The notes beneath the pieces are model-generated. The model was not told where the DNA came from, ran no database searches, and worked only from the letters and a program-made list of their open reading frames with translations. From assembly GCA_025358295.1 (NCBI GenBank), contig JANYJY010000022.1:102820-166819 (forward strand): DNA of 64,000 nt, read 5' to 3'. The position numbers and the translations under genes were made by a program. Of this stretch, positions 8,261 through 17,426 are shown one piece after another (the first letter of the stretch is position 1; each line of letters opens with the position of its first letter). Source of the stretch: Gammaproteobacteria bacterium (GTDB lineage Bacteria; Pseudomonadota; Gammaproteobacteria; Steroidobacterales; Steroidobacteraceae).

Positions 8261-9400
8261 TTATTGGCCCGTCTTGAATTTTTGCCAGACGCGGGTAATC
8301 GCGCGGGTCTGATCGGCGGAGTCCGCCAGCTGCACCGCCAGCTTCTGCCGCTGTTCGAGAGGCGGGTAAATCCCAGGATCGTTCTTGACCGAGTCCATCA
8401 CCAGGGGCTGCGAGGCCGTGTTGCCGTTGGCATAGCGCTTGAAATTAGAAACGTCGGCGATAACTTGGGGAGTCATGATGTAGTTCAGAAAAGCGTATGC
8501 GCTTACCTTGTTCGGCGCGTCCTTGGGGATGGCCAGCATGTCGAACCATAGTATTGAGCCTTCCTTGGGCACGGAGTACTTGATTTCGATGCCCTTGTTG
8601 GCCTCGCGGGCGCGGTCGCGCGCCTGCATGACGTCGCCGTTGTAGCCGACCGCGATGCAAAGATCGCCGTTCGCCAGCGCCTCGATGTATTCGGAGGAAT
8701 TGATATTGCGTATGTAGGGCCGGATCTTGCTGAGCACGGCTTCGGCCTGCACCAGATCATCCGGTTTTTGCGAATTAGGATCCTTGCCCAGATAGCTATA
8801 TACGGCGCGCATCATTTCGGCGGGCGAATCGAGCACGCTGATCCCGCACTTGGCCACCTTGGATGCAATGGCAGGGTCGAAAACCAGGCGCCAGCTGTCG
8901 AGTGGAGCATCGGGCAGCAGCTCCTTGATCATTTTCCCGTTGTAGCCGATGCCGTTGGTGCCCCAGGTGTAAATGATTCCATGGGCATTGTCCGGATCGT
9001 GTAAGGCGACCTTGGACATGAGCTGGGGGTCCATGTTTTTTAGGTTCGACAGCTTCGATTTGTCGATCGGAAGATAAACGCCTGCCTTGATCTGTCTCTC
9101 GAAGTACGAGGCCGTGGGCACCACGACGTCGTAGCCGCTGCTTCCCGCCAGCAGTTTGGTCTCCAGGGTTTCATTCGTGTCGAAATAGGCGACGTGCACC
9201 TTGATGCCCGTTTGCTTTTCGAAATCTGACAGGGTGTTCGCCGCCAGGTAATCGGACCAGATGTATAGGTTCAAAACCTTACCCGAGTCGGTGTCGGCGG
9301 ATCCAGGGGCGGGCTCCGATGCACTCTTGTGGTTCCCGCAAGCACTCAAAGTGAAAACGCAGCCCAGGACCAGAATCGCCATCCGACGAACGCTTCCCAT
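8261..9400 (-). CDS. potF: Putrescine-binding lipoprotein PotF
   Basis: A 379-residue extracytoplasmic solute-binding protein. The N-terminus is a lipoprotein signal with lipobox LSAC, and the mature part starts like PotF/PotD (VLNLYIWSDYLAANTLSDFEKQTGI). It captures polyamine in the periplasm and passes it to PotGHI. The ATG at 9400 was chosen because AAGGGGAA lies about 7 nt upstream and it directly opens the signal peptide; a longer frame adds 12 unconvincing residues. About 140 bp separate it from puuA, so it may have its own promoter or be read through from puuDA. A lipid-anchored binding protein is unusual compared with the soluble E. coli PotF. Confidence 0.9.
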   Translation of the reverse strand: MGSVRRMAILVLGCVFTLSACGNHKSASEPAPGSADTDSGKVLNLYIWSDYLAANTLSDFEKQTGIKVHVAYFDTNETLETKLLAGSSGYDVVVPTASYFERQIKAGVYLPIDKSKLSNLKNMDPQLMSKVALHDPDNAHGIIYTWGTNGIGYNGKMIKELLPDAPLDSWRLVFDPAIASKVAKCGISVLDSPAEMMRAVYSYLGKDPNSQKPDDLVQAEAVLSKIRPYIRNINSSEYIEALANGDLCIAVGYNGDVMQARDRAREANKGIEIKYSVPKEGSILWFDMLAIPKDAPNKVSAYAFLNYIMTPQVIADVSNFKRYANGNTASQPLVMDSVKNDPGIYPPLEQRQKLAVQLADSADQTRAITRVWQKFKTGQ

Positions 9401-9542
9401 CAAATGCTTCCCCTTTTGTTGCGCGAACGGACGCAAGAGCGGCGCGTCCGGGACCGTCTCGCTAGTTATATCGTAGCGCGCCGCTCGGGGACAGAGCCAG
9501 GCGGATAAAACTCGGGCAAACAGAAGCGCCGACGGCGGGTCG

Positions 9543-10880
9543 CTACACGTTCAGAAGCAGATGCTCGCGCTCCCAGGAGCTGATGACTTGGGCAAAGGTC
9601 TCGTATTCCGCTTCCTTGACCGCCGTATAGGCCAGCACGAAACGGTCGCCGAACAAGTCGACCAGGGGCTTGGATTCCCGCAACAGGCGCAGCGCCTCGG
9701 CCAGGGTTCGAGGCAGCGCTATTGCCAAGTCGTACGCGCTGCCGGCAATCGGCTCGGACGGCTTCAACGCCTCGACCATGCCGAGGTAACCGCATGCCAG
9801 GGATGCCGCAATCGCGAGATAAGGGTTCGCATCCGCGCCTCCGACTCGATTCTCGACGCGTCGGGCCTCGGGGCCGGACATCGGCACTCGCAAACCCGCC
9901 GTACGGTTGTCATAGCCCCAATGCACATTGATGGGGGCCGACGAATAACGGCTGATGCGCCGGTAGCTGTTCACATTCGGAGCGAACAACGACATCGCGC
10001 CGGGGAGATATTTTTGCAATCCGGCGATGTGCCCAAAAAACAAAGCAGTGGGCGTGCCGTCGGGATTGCTGAATATGTTTTTGCGGGTCTTGATGTCGAC
10101 GATGCTTTGGTGCAAGTGCATGGCACTGCCCGGCTCCTTGGCCATCGGCTTCGCCATGAATGTGGCGTACATCTTGTGCCGCAACGCTGCCTCGCGAGCC
10201 GTGCGCTTGAATAAAAAGGCCTGGTCGGCAAGGCTCATGGGGTAGCCGTGCAGAAGATTGATCTCCATCTGCGCCGCACCGGCCTCGTGGATCAGGGTAT
10301 CGATCTCGATGTCCTGCGCCTCGCAAAACGAATACATGTCGTCGAACAGCGGATCGAACTCATTGACTGCCGCGATGCTGTACGCCTGCCGGCCGATTTC
10401 CGGGCGGCCTGACCGGCCCACCGGCGGCTTCAAGGGATAGTCGGAATCGACATTGGGTTCCACCAGGAAAAACTCGAGTTCCGGCGCGACCACAGGCTCC
10501 CAGCCGTGCGCCTCGTATAGATCGAGTACCCGCCGCAGCACATAGCGCGGCGCCATGGTGACCGGCCGGCCATCGCCGTAGAAGCAATCATGAATTACCT
10601 GAGCGGTCGGTTCCGCGGCCCATGGGACGACCCGTACTGTTTTTGGGTCCGCTTTGAGGACGATGTCGATATCCGAGGGGTTCATCGCGCTTTGATCGTC
10701 CGGATAATCTCCGGTCACCGTCTGCAGGAAGATGGCCTCCGGCAGGCGCATGCCCTCCTCCTCCGCAAATTTCTCCGCGGGCATGAGCTTGCCGCGCGCG
10801 ACGCCGGCCATGTCCGGAATGATGGCTTCGACTTCCGAGATGCCGTGTTCTTTTAAAAATTGTTGGATCGTACTGGCCAT
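9543..10880 (-). CDS. puuA: Gamma-glutamylputrescine synthetase (glutamine synthetase family)
   Basis: A 445-residue member of the glutamine-synthetase superfamily. It has the N-terminal beta-grasp part and a catalytic domain with typical blocks (PELEFFLV, AGAAQMEINLLHG, SAMHLHQSI, RVGGADANPYLAIAASL). PuuA ligates glutamate to putrescine with ATP, the first step of the Puu pathway. The assignment to PuuA rather than glutamine synthetase rests on the neighbouring puuD (3 bp upstream, same strand), the Pot importer downstream and the divergent puuB. The ATG start falls right after the puuD stop, consistent with one transcript. Some close relatives act on other amines, so the exact amine is inferred. 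Confidence 0.87.
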   Translation of the reverse strand: MASTIQQFLKEHGISEVEAIIPDMAGVARGKLMPAEKFAEEEGMRLPEAIFLQTVTGDYPDDQSAMNPSDIDIVLKADPKTVRVVPWAAEPTAQVIHDCFYGDGRPVTMAPRYVLRRVLDLYEAHGWEPVVAPELEFFLVEPNVDSDYPLKPPVGRSGRPEIGRQAYSIAAVNEFDPLFDDMYSFCEAQDIEIDTLIHEAGAAQMEINLLHGYPMSLADQAFLFKRTAREAALRHKMYATFMAKPMAKEPGSAMHLHQSIVDIKTRKNIFSNPDGTPTALFFGHIAGLQKYLPGAMSLFAPNVNSYRRISRYSSAPINVHWGYDNRTAGLRVPMSGPEARRVENRVGGADANPYLAIAASLACGYLGMVEALKPSEPIAGSAYDLAIALPRTLAEALRLLRESKPLVDLFGDRFVLAYTAVKEAEYETFAQVISSWEREHLLLNV

Positions 10881-10883
10881 AAA

Positions 10884-11636
10884 TCACCTTTCGACATTGC
10901 GCGTGCGGCTGGCTTCACCAAACGCCGCAAATAACGCGCGAGAAAATGGATTCTTCGCAAACTGCCATTCAGGATGCCATTGCACGCTGAGGGCGAAATT
11001 CGGTGCGTCGGCCACTCGAAATGCTTCGATGACTCCGTCCGGTGCCCGCGCCTCGACCGCCAACTTCTTGCCCAAGGTTTGAATTCCCTGCCAATGCAGA
11101 GAATTGACCTGCAAGCGATCCTGTCCGGCTATGTTTCGCAGGGCTCCTCCAGGCTCCAGCAGGACTTCGTGGGCCGGGCCGTACTGCACGTCCAGAGGCT
11201 GTGATTCATCCTCGCGGTGATCGAGGAGCCCAGAAACCTCGTGCAGCCGTTGGTGCAATGTGCCGCCGTAGGCGACATTCATTTCCTGAAATCCGCGACA
11301 GATGGCGAGCACCGGCAAACCGGCGGCCACCGCCCGCGGAATCAGCGGAAGCGTCGTAGCATCCCTATTTGGATCATGTAGCGTTCCCGGCTCACTCGCC
11401 GGTCCTCCGTAATGGTGGGGTTCGACATTCGTAGCGCTCCCCGTCAGCAATAGTCCGTCGCAAACACTCATTAAGGACGTCAGATCAATCTCAGACCCGA
11501 TAGCGGGTATGAGCACCGGCACCGCGTTCGCGCCTGCGGCGACGGCCTCGATGTACTTCTCACCGACCATGTGGGAATAGTGATTCCCAAACAGCCTGCG
11601 ATCAGCCGGAATTCCGATGAGCGGCAAGCGAGACAT
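10884..11636 (-). CDS. puuD: Gamma-glutamyl-GABA hydrolase (class I glutamine amidotransferase-like)
   Basis: A 250-residue peptidase C26 protein. The nucleophile elbow is LAICRGFQEMN, and the catalytic histidine/glutamate pair lies in SVQWHPEWQ near the C-terminus. PuuD hydrolyses gamma-glutamyl-GABA to glutamate and GABA. The start at MSRLPLIGIPAD was preferred over a frame 32 codons longer because family members begin here. The upstream extension would cover a perfect 16-bp palindrome abutting this ATG, which looks like an operator. It leads the minus-strand run and is divergent from puuB. Confidence 0.87.
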   Translation of the reverse strand: MSRLPLIGIPADRRLFGNHYSHMVGEKYIEAVAAGANAVPVLIPAIGSEIDLTSLMSVCDGLLLTGSATNVEPHHYGGPASEPGTLHDPNRDATTLPLIPRAVAAGLPVLAICRGFQEMNVAYGGTLHQRLHEVSGLLDHREDESQPLDVQYGPAHEVLLEPGGALRNIAGQDRLQVNSLHWQGIQTLGKKLAVEARAPDGVIEAFRVADAPNFALSVQWHPEWQFAKNPFSRALFAAFGEASRTRNVER

Positions 11637-11652
11637 GTTTAATATATTAAAC
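11637..11652. promoter_or_regulatory. Perfect 16-bp palindrome at the puuD start (candidate operator)
   Basis: GTTTAATATATTAAAC is fully self-complementary and ends directly against the puuD start codon, in the divergent puuD/puuB region. Its AT-rich core resembles the general character of PuuR-type sites but does not match the palindrome at 20360 closely. Binding by the XRE-cupin regulator encoded at 19809-20357 is an inference. Confidence 0.5.
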
Positions 11653-11880
11653 GCCCAGATGGACGATTGAGCTTCCTTAACGACCGTATTACACCATACC
11701 CCCGGTGACTCGTCCTGCCTGAGGTGCGACAATTGGCTAAGATTTAGGCATATCCATGACTTAGCTTCGCTTGGTGCATCGCAACAACATTGTTATAAGG
11801 TCGAATGAGCCCACAAGCCCACAGGTGCCGAATCCTGTCAATAGCCATAAGATTTTAAACACTTATCACCCCTGCCACCC

Positions 11881-13182
11881 TTGCGCCTAACCTATCCATC
11901 CGCCTCTTCCTACTACGCCGCGGGCAACAGCGTCGCGGCCTCAGCCGTCGCGCCGGCGCAACGCGCTCCTCTGCAGGGTGACCTGAAGACCGATGTCGTG
12001 GTGCTGGGCGGAGGCATTGCGGGCTGCTCGGCCGCCCTGCATCTGTCGAAACGCGGCTACCGGGTCGCCCTGCTTGAAGCCCACACGGTGGGTTACGGGG
12101 CCTCGGGACGGAGCGGCGGCCAAACCATCTTTGGGCTGGCTGCCGGTCAAAAGGCGCTCACCGCCGAGGTGGGCCGCGATGACGCGCGGCGGCTATTCGA
12201 CATGTCCATCGAAGCGCTCGACCTGACCCAATCGTTGATCAGCGAGTATTCCATCGACTGCGACTATCGCCCCAACCACGTGCACGTCGCCACCAAACCG
12301 CGGCACTTGAAGGAACTCGATGATTGGGTACGTGAACTGCACGAGGTGTACGACTACCGCTCCGTGCGGCTGTTGAACCGCGAAGAGCTGCAGGCGCACG
12401 TACGCAGCGAACGCTATCTCGGCGGACTAATCGATCCGCGCAGCGGCCACCTGCACCCGCTCAAATTCACTCAAGGCGTGGCGCGCGCCGCCGAGGCTGC
12501 GGGTGCGGCCATCTTCGAGCACTCCGAGGTGCTGCGCTATGAAGACGGCGCTGAAATCGCCGTGCAGACCCCGCACGGCACGGTGCGCTGTGCGAACCTG
12601 GTGTTGTGCGGCAACGCCTACATTGGGGCCGTGGCACCGCTGCTGGCGCGGCGAATTTTGGGCGTGGGCACTTATGTCATTGCCACGGAACCGCTGGGCG
12701 AGGATCGCGTCCGTGCGCTGCTGCCGAGCAATGCCGCGATCGCGGACATCAACTGGATCTTGGATTATTTTCGCCGCTCGGCGGATCACCGCCTGCTGTT
12801 CGGCGGGCGGGTCAGTTACAGCGCCCTTCAGCCGCCGAACCTCGCCGAATCCATGCGCCGAAGAATGGTGCGAATATTCCCGGCGCTGCGTGACGCCAAA
12901 GTGGCGTACGCCTGGGGCGGGTTCCTGGACATCACCATGAGCCGCGCGCCGAATTTCGGGCGGCTCGCGCCCAATGTGTTCTATATGCAAGGATTCTCGG
13001 GTCACGGTATGTCGCTGACCGGTCTGGCGGGCAAACTGGTGGCGGAGGCCGTTGCCGGAACGGCAGAGCGATTCGACGTCTTTGCGCGAATCCCGCATCG
13101 CGACTTTCCGGGCGGCCGGTTATTTCGGCGCCCCTCACTAATGACGGCCATGATGTACTACCGCATCCGTGACCTACTCTAG
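11881..13182 (+). CDS. puuB: Gamma-glutamylputrescine oxidase (FAD-dependent)
   Basis: A 433-residue DAO-family flavoprotein. The Rossmann fingerprint VVVLGGGIAGCSAALHL opens near residue 40, is followed by the glycine-rich GYGASGRSGGQ, and the C-terminal FAD contact is QGFSGHGMSLTGLAG. PuuB oxidises gamma-glutamylputrescine to the aldehyde, releasing ammonia and H2O2. The opening YPSASSYYAAGN is characteristic of PuuB-like proteins. The only start compatible with that opening is a TTG at 11881 without a clear Shine-Dalgarno, so the start is uncertain. It is divergent from puuD-puuA-pot. No puuC aldehyde dehydrogenase, the next enzyme, occurs in the window. Confidence 0.85.
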   Translation: MRLTYPSASSYYAAGNSVAASAVAPAQRAPLQGDLKTDVVVLGGGIAGCSAALHLSKRGYRVALLEAHTVGYGASGRSGGQTIFGLAAGQKALTAEVGRDDARRLFDMSIEALDLTQSLISEYSIDCDYRPNHVHVATKPRHLKELDDWVRELHEVYDYRSVRLLNREELQAHVRSERYLGGLIDPRSGHLHPLKFTQGVARAAEAAGAAIFEHSEVLRYEDGAEIAVQTPHGTVRCANLVLCGNAYIGAVAPLLARRILGVGTYVIATEPLGEDRVRALLPSNAAIADINWILDYFRRSADHRLLFGGRVSYSALQPPNLAESMRRRMVRIFPALRDAKVAYAWGGFLDITMSRAPNFGRLAPNVFYMQGFSGHGMSLTGLAGKLVAEAVAGTAERFDVFARIPHRDFPGGRLFRRPSLMTAMMYYRIRDLL

Positions 13183-13211
13183 GGGCAGGCACCGCTCCGG
13201 GCGCACGCGCG

Positions 13212-13628
13212 CTACTTCAGTCCGGGCTGTTCCTTGCCGAAACTCGGAACCAGCTTCTGACCCGTATCGAGCAGGGTCACCGAATTCAGAGTGCCGCCGT
13301 GCGAACCGTCGCGCAGCGGACTCAAGATCACACTGACGCGGTCACCGGGCTTGAGAGACTGACGAGTCCAGCCATTGCGCGTCAGCACTCCGGGGCTCGT
13401 GGTCTCCAGCGACCACTCTTGGGGAGCAGCGCCTCCCTCCGGTTGCACCATCACCCACACGATGACGTGCGGATTGGTCCATTGAAACGTCTTGATGGTA
13501 CCTTTGAACGTCAACGTCTTGGTCGGCTCGAACATGGCGAAGGAATGGTGCGCCTGCGCGGGCGCGGCGGCGATCAACCCGCCAAGCACGGCCGCCATCG
13601 ACATTTGCACCAGATAGAAGCGTTTCAT
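13212..13628 (-). CDS. DUF6152 family secreted protein
   Basis: A 138-residue protein with a Sec signal peptide cleaved near AQA-HHS (about residue 26), then the DUF6152 hallmark HHSFAMFEPTKTLTFKGTIKTF and a WTNPHVIVWV strand. The rest looks like a small beta-barrel/OB-type fold. The role of the family is unknown; it occurs in soil and steroid-degrading Proteobacteria. The ATG overlaps the stop of the upstream 280-residue secreted protein by four bases, so the two are translationally coupled and probably work together in the periplasm. Confidence 0.8.
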   Translation of the reverse strand: MKRFYLVQMSMAAVLGGLIAAAPAQAHHSFAMFEPTKTLTFKGTIKTFQWTNPHVIVWVMVQPEGGAAPQEWSLETTSPGVLTRNGWTRQSLKPGDRVSVILSPLRDGSHGGTLNSVTLLDTGQKLVPSFGKEQPGLK

Positions 13629-14464
13629 TTCGATTCGGATCCTACGGGAACGCCATTGTGAAATTTGATCGGCGCGAATATTGAGTTGCCGTTCTTATCG
13701 ACTGCCTCGGAATAGCTACCCTGCTCGCAAACGCCTTCGACGATGTCGTATTTCTGTGCGCGCTGCCGATAATACTTGCGTGTGGTGCGCCAGGGCTTGG
13801 ACAACACTTTCTTGGCAGTGATCTCCAGGTCGTCGACCAAGGTGTCGGGGCCTTGTAGCTGCAAACGTTCGACAATATGCATGTCGCCGTTATTCGGCAC
13901 GCCGACTGCTTCACTGACCGCGAGATAAACCTGCGGCAGCAGAGCCACAGTATCGACCACCAGGGTGTCCTTCTCCCAATGTCCGATGGAGTGACCATGA
14001 AAACTGGGATCGGGGTCGGCCGGATGCGGCCGGCCATCCGTGTAAATGCGGCGCAGCCGATTGCCGTCTCCCTCTCCCAATATGGTCACACGGCCGGGCG
14101 TAAACAGAATCTCGAAGGCGTTGTGGGTGATGAGCATCCAACTCGGCATGCCGGTCGGAAAGCAATGGTCGATGATGGGAAATGGCCGGCCGGCATCTTC
14201 TTCCGCATTCATGTGATCTATCTGGGTAGTAATCTGCGGCTTCCACGGCGGCCGATTGGTCTTCTCTTGTGCGATCTGATCGCTGATCACCGGCGTCCAA
14301 ACCCCGCTCCAATCGGGCAGCTTGGCCAGAGCCTGCCAATCCTGCACGGTGGGGGGCGCGTTGACGGGATCTTTGTCGGCGGTGGCAGGAGCCGCCAGAA
14401 GGCGGCCGCAAACCAAGACGGACAATATCAGCGCATGCCGGGAGGTGCGTATTTGCATAGGCAT
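13625..14464 (-). CDS. Secreted protein of unknown function coupled to DUF6152
   Basis: A protein of about 279 residues with an N-terminal hydrophobic signal (LILSVLVCGRLLAAPATA) and a mature start around PPTVQDWQALAKLPDWSGVW. I recognise a family pattern (DWSGVW near the start, HGHSIGHWEKDTLVVDTV in the middle, a YDI-EGVCEQG block late) seen in secreted proteins that often accompany DUF6152, but no biochemical role is known to me. There are no membrane segments after the signal. Two close ATGs (14464 and 14458) and an upstream TTG are possible starts, none with a strong Shine-Dalgarno. The four-base overlap with the DUF6152 gene indicates co-translation. Confidence 0.65.
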   Translation of the reverse strand: MPMQIRTSRHALILSVLVCGRLLAAPATADKDPVNAPPTVQDWQALAKLPDWSGVWTPVISDQIAQEKTNRPPWKPQITTQIDHMNAEEDAGRPFPIIDHCFPTGMPSWMLITHNAFEILFTPGRVTILGEGDGNRLRRIYTDGRPHPADPDPSFHGHSIGHWEKDTLVVDTVALLPQVYLAVSEAVGVPNNGDMHIVERLQLQGPDTLVDDLEITAKKVLSKPWRTTRKYYRQRAQKYDIVEGVCEQGSYSEAVDKNGNSIFAPIKFHNGVPVGSESK

Positions 14465-14518
14465 TAGAGAGTACCGCAAGCCGCGGCTGCAGCGCCAATC
14501 ATTTGCACAAAGCGGGCC

Positions 14519-16684
14519 TCATTTGAATTTGATCACGAAGCAGCGGTGAATCCGCGCGTGTCGTTCAAAATCCTTCGGGATCGTCTGGGCACTGATGTCC
14601 TCGATCGCCAGATCCGCAAGAGCCTCCGAATCGAGCTTGAAGCGGGTGTAGTTGGTGGAGAACAACAATCGTCCGGACGGACGCAGTAACTTCAAGGATC
14701 GGCGAATCATGCCGACATGGTCGCGCTGCACGTCCAGCACTCCTTCCATTCGTTTGGAATTGGAGAAAGTCGGCGGATCGACGAAGATTAAATCGAAGCG
14801 GGGGCCTGCGGGCTCCTGCTCCTCCAGCCATTGAAGACAATCCGCGCGATACAATTCGTGCCTGGAATCGCCGAATCCATTGAGCATGAGATTTTCATGC
14901 GCCCAATCCAAGTAGGTATTCGACAAATCGACACTGCTGGTCGTGCGCGCGCCGCCCGAGGCCGCATACACAGTTGCGCTGGCGGTGTAGCAGAACAGAT
15001 TCAGAAAATCCGTGCCCTTCGCCCAATCGCGCAGCATCGCGCGCACGAGGCGATGATCGAGAAATAGTCCGGTGTCCAAATAATCGCGGAAATTGACCCA
15101 GAATTTCAGGCCGCCTTCCTGCACGGCATGACGTTCGGCAACGGCCTCGCGCTTCTCATATTGCTCACTGCCTTTCTGCTGCTTGCGCACTCGCGAATGC
15201 ACGTGCGTTACGGGCACAGACAGCACCTCCGGGAGCACCGACAGCGCTTCACGGCGTCGTTCCCGCGCGCTCTCCTGATCGACGGTTTTCGGCGGAGCGT
15301 ATTCCTGAACGTAGACATGGCGCGATCCGCGACCATACAGGTCGATGGCAAACGCGTACTCGGGCATGTCCGCATCGTAAACGCGGAAACAATCAACACC
15401 CTCGCGCTCGGCCCAGGGATCCAGTCGTTGCAGATTCTTTTTCAGGCGATTGGCGAACATCTGCGCGCCGGGCCGGCTCGACCAGTCCGCGCGCACCACC
15501 TCCGCCGGTTTCTGCTCGCGGGCCTCGTTCAAATCGAAGCGCAGCAGGCGGCACTCGATGGTGCCATTGAAGAAGCGATGCGTGCGCTTCGCATAGATAC
15601 CGAGGTTTCTGGCGAGCGGTGGATTGCCGGTGAGGATCGCAGCCTGCCACCCGTTAAAGTGGTCCCGCAGCGCGCCGCCGAGTTCAGAATACAAGGCCGG
15701 CAGTCCCGATTCGGCGCCGATGCGTTCGCCGTAGGGCGGATTGGCTACGATCAGCCCGGTTTCTCCGCGCGGGCGGACGATCTCGCTTAAAGAGCGCTTC
15801 TCCACATGCAGCCAGTCGGCTACGCCGGCCTGCTCGCCATTGGCGATGGCCATGCGTACGGCATCCGCGTCGGCATCGGATCCTAAAATGCAGCGGCGCA
15901 CCGTGCGCGCGGCTCGGCGGGCCCGCGCTTGCGCGCGCAGCTGCTCCCAGAGCGCGGCGTCATGGCCACGCCAGCCCGTGAAACCAAAATATTCCCGCTC
16001 GAGCGCAGGCGCGGCGTCCGCCGCGATCAACGCCCCTTCCGTCAGAAAGGTGCCCGATCCGCACATGGGATCGAGCAAGGTCCCGCCGCTCTCGAAAATG
16101 CCTGGCCAACCGGCACGCAACAGCACGGCGGCCGCGACGTTCTCCTTGAGCGGCGCGCGACCTGCTTCGGCGCGATAGCCGCGGCGATGCAGACTCTCAC
16201 CGGAGAAATCCACCGATAACAGCGCGGTCGGGCCTTCGACGTGCAAGTGCAGCAGGACGTCGGGGCGTTCCGGTTTGATATTCGGCCGCTCGCCGGTGGC
16301 ATCGCGCAGATTGTCGCAGACCGCGTCCTTGAGCAGCTGAGACCCATAGATCGTGTGTCGAATGGATTCGTTGCCGCCACTGCAATCGCAGGCCAATGTC
16401 GCACCGGGCGCGATATGCTCCCGCCAATCGATGCGCTTGACAGCGTCATACACGTTCTTGGAACTGCTCGCGTCGAGCGATCCCAAACTCAACAGTACTC
16501 GGGTCGCCGTGCGCGACCAGAGGCAGACTCGATAGCCCACCTCCAGCGTGCCTTGAAACTTCACATCGTGACTACGCTCACGTATGTCGTGGGCGCCGAA
16601 TCGCGCGAGTTCCTCCGCCAGTACCGAAGCCGCGCCCACCGGCGCCGTGGCAATCCAATAGCGTACATTGTCGTTCACGTGCAA
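14519..16684 (-). CDS. rlmL: Bifunctional 23S rRNA methyltransferase RlmKL
   Basis: A 721-residue fusion as in E. coli RlmKL. The N-terminal half has a THUMP domain (about 60-165) and an RlmL-type methyltransferase with MCGSGTF and the catalytic NPPYGER motif, which makes m2G2445. The C-terminal half is the RlmK-type domain with NLFCYTASATVYAASGGA and VDPPTFSNSK, which makes m7G2069. Both SAM-binding domains look intact and the length is close to the E. coli protein. The fused form is a gammaproteobacterial trait and supports the taxonomic placement. It ends about 55 bp after the start region of the neighbouring secreted gene and appears to be its own transcription unit. Confidence 0.95.
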   Translation of the reverse strand: MHVNDNVRYWIATAPVGAASVLAEELARFGAHDIRERSHDVKFQGTLEVGYRVCLWSRTATRVLLSLGSLDASSSKNVYDAVKRIDWREHIAPGATLACDCSGGNESIRHTIYGSQLLKDAVCDNLRDATGERPNIKPERPDVLLHLHVEGPTALLSVDFSGESLHRRGYRAEAGRAPLKENVAAAVLLRAGWPGIFESGGTLLDPMCGSGTFLTEGALIAADAAPALEREYFGFTGWRGHDAALWEQLRAQARARRAARTVRRCILGSDADADAVRMAIANGEQAGVADWLHVEKRSLSEIVRPRGETGLIVANPPYGERIGAESGLPALYSELGGALRDHFNGWQAAILTGNPPLARNLGIYAKRTHRFFNGTIECRLLRFDLNEAREQKPAEVVRADWSSRPGAQMFANRLKKNLQRLDPWAEREGVDCFRVYDADMPEYAFAIDLYGRGSRHVYVQEYAPPKTVDQESARERRREALSVLPEVLSVPVTHVHSRVRKQQKGSEQYEKREAVAERHAVQEGGLKFWVNFRDYLDTGLFLDHRLVRAMLRDWAKGTDFLNLFCYTASATVYAASGGARTTSSVDLSNTYLDWAHENLMLNGFGDSRHELYRADCLQWLEEQEPAGPRFDLIFVDPPTFSNSKRMEGVLDVQRDHVGMIRRSLKLLRPSGRLLFSTNYTRFKLDSEALADLAIEDISAQTIPKDFERHARIHRCFVIKFK

Positions 16685-16711
16685 TTCGCGCCACGTCGAT
16701 CTGCCATTTAC

Positions 16712-17320
16712 TTAGAACGGCAAACCATGTGACTGGCCGCCCATGCACATAATCATCGGAAGGGAGAGGATGAAATTGATGCGCGACGCCTTGGCGGCAA
16801 TCTTGCGCGCTGCAGCTTTTTCATCGTCCGTCGCTGTGACTATCCCCAGTATTTTCTTTTGGTTGGGCCAAATGAAAACCCAGACGTTGAACAACATGAT
16901 AGTACCGAGCCACGCGCCAACGCCGATCGTCCGAAATCCGGGCTGCAATAGAAAGGCCTGCACCAAACCGTTCACCGCGCCGTATCCAGCGATCAAGTAG
17001 CAGGCTCCGGTCACCCAGGTTGCGACGGCGGCCCAGCGAAACCACAGCAAGGCCCTGGGCGCGATGTATTTCGACACTCCCGCACCGCCCGGACCGCCCT
17101 TGTCGGCGGCCGCGGCCGCGAGGCCCGGGGTCTGCACGACATTGAAGTAGTACAGCAGTCCGATCCAGGTGATGCCCGAAACAATGTGCAGCCACCGATC
17201 GATGCGCACCGGGTGAAACGCGAGACTGGCCCCGGCGTAGTAGCTGAGCGCAATGCCGATGATTATCGCGAGTACGACGCCGGTGGTAATGGCGCCCTTA
17301 ACGGTATTGAGCGGATGCAT
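16712..17320 (-). CDS. Urate-hydroxylase-like membrane protein (urate oxidase N-terminal domain)
   Basis: A 202-residue membrane protein with four to five predicted helices. It begins with a helix at about 12-33, then the conserved RIDRWLHIVSGITWIGLLYYFN segment and LGTIMLFNVWVFIWPNQKKILG. This fits the PF06181 domain that forms the membrane part of PuuD-type urate hydroxylase. The full enzyme also has a C-terminal cytochrome c domain, which is absent here, so this may be a stand-alone form with another electron partner or another function. The start MHPLNTV was chosen over a frame 97 codons longer because the latter would add unrelated sequence; GGGGA lies about 12 nt upstream. No purine catabolic genes are adjacent. 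Confidence 0.72.
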   Translation of the reverse strand: MHPLNTVKGAITTGVVLAIIIGIALSYYAGASLAFHPVRIDRWLHIVSGITWIGLLYYFNVVQTPGLAAAAADKGGPGGAGVSKYIAPRALLWFRWAAVATWVTGACYLIAGYGAVNGLVQAFLLQPGFRTIGVGAWLGTIMLFNVWVFIWPNQKKILGIVTATDDEKAAARKIAAKASRINFILSLPMIMCMGGQSHGLPF

Positions 17321-17426
17321 GATGGTGAGTCCCCAATTTGGCTGCGGATAGGTGGCGACAGGAAAACAGGTTCCAGGCGAGCGGCGCCATTGTACGCCGC
17401 CGAAAGAACAAAGCCATCGGTTCGCC

